Of a DNA stretch of 32,599 bases, positions 32,395-32,599 are shown in pieces. The DNA lies in assembly GCA_030433055.1 (NCBI GenBank), contig JAUILJ010000001.1:1-32599 (forward strand), read 5' to 3'. The notes beneath the pieces are model-generated. The model searched no databases and had not been told where the DNA came from. It saw only the letters and a list, made by a program, of their open reading frames with translations. Position 1 is the stretch's first letter, and the number at the start of each line of letters is the position of its first letter. The DNA is from Polyangia bacterium. Its GTDB lineage: Bacteria; Myxococcota_A; Polyangia; Polyangiales; Polyangiaceae. The translations under genes and the position numbers were made by a program.

Positions 32395-32599
32395 TCAGAC
32401 GGTGACGCTCTTCACACGGATCTTGTTGATATCGAAGACGCCAAGGCCGAGCTCCCCGGCAGTCTTGATGTACTTGGGCTCGCGTTTCACGTCGGCCAGC
32501 GACTTCATTCCGCGCTGCTTGCGCTCGTCGTCGATCACCTTCCACCCGTAGCGGTCCATCGCGACCGGATCCGTGGCGACGTACACCGCGCCGTGAGGG
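32395..32599 (-). CDS. Partial CDS, C-terminus of DUF362-family protein
   Basis: The frame is open to the right edge and gives the last ~67 residues, beginning PHGAVYVATDPVAMDRYGW and ending KYIKTAAELG-like (PKYIKTAGELGLGVFDINKI). The TDPVAxDxxGW and LGLGVxDxxxI patterns match the C-terminus of DUF362 proteins, iron-sulfur-associated or uncharacterised proteins. The start lies outside the window, so the track's start at 32586 is an artefact. Confidence 0.8.
   Translation of the reverse strand, partial: PHGAVYVATDPVAMDRYGWKVIDDERKQRGMKSLADVKREPKYIKTAGELGLGVFDINKIRVKSVTV

Overview
The window is high-GC DNA with dense genes and few mobile-element traces. It carries several lipoproteins that combine glycine-rich low-complexity stretches with cysteine-rich modules, large secreted hypothetical proteins, and a B12-type MerR regulator. 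This mix is typical of Myxococcota (Polyangiales-like myxobacteria). I infer that phylum from gene style only and cannot name a species. I found no tRNA, rRNA, CRISPR array, IS element or prophage.

Layout. The left edge (1-85) holds the 5' end of a minus-strand gene. Next is a TerB-like/PPP serine-threonine phosphatase fusion (401-2092, +). A minus-strand block from 8863 down to 2178 follows, in transcription order: an Lhr-type helicase, a CarH/LitR-type B12-dependent MerR photoreceptor, and an RpoH-like sigma factor. Positions 8979-11587 (+) hold a YceI-like protein, an ABC/RecF-type ATPase and a repeat-rich lipoprotein. Positions 11581-13380 (-) hold MiaE coupled to a membrane metallophosphoesterase. 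Positions 13607-18091 (+) hold a radical SAM protein, a Tat-exported PhoD phosphatase, a quinone oxidoreductase, and a methyltransferase with a lipoprotein signal that overlaps the oxidoreductase by 4 nt. Positions 18150-20643 hold a methyltransferase and a YjbQ-family protein (both -) and a YihY/BrkB membrane protein (+). Positions 20646-26116 (-) hold a Cys-rich lipoprotein, a secreted beta-propeller protein and an SpoIVB/S55-type secreted protein. The right part has a small membrane protein, a lipoprotein, a 948-residue Sel1-repeat lipoprotein with five copies of an unrecognised 74-residue repeat, a DCC/DUF393 protein, a GNAT acetyltransferase, a hotdog thioesterase, and the C-terminus of a DUF362 protein running off the right edge.

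The strongest candidate for an undescribed system is at 2178-4325. The MerR protein keeps the CarH light-sensing signature (Wx9EH, then ExHxxG, with the same spacing as Thermus CarH). Between it and the sigma gene lies an array of TGTC motifs repeated exactly every 11 bp (3119, 3130, 3141, 3152, then TGTA at 3163, plus an in-phase copy at 3097). On the coding strand each reads TnGACA, one base from the known CarH repeat TnTACA, and the in-phase copy at 3097 is itself the TTGACA -35 box of a predicted promoter for the sigma gene. I infer a B12- and light-gated switch in which the photoreceptor represses a heat-shock-type sigma factor in the dark.

A second point of interest is the leader of the Sel1-repeat lipoprotein gene. 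It can fold into a three-way-junction-like RNA followed by a hairpin next to the ribosome binding site.
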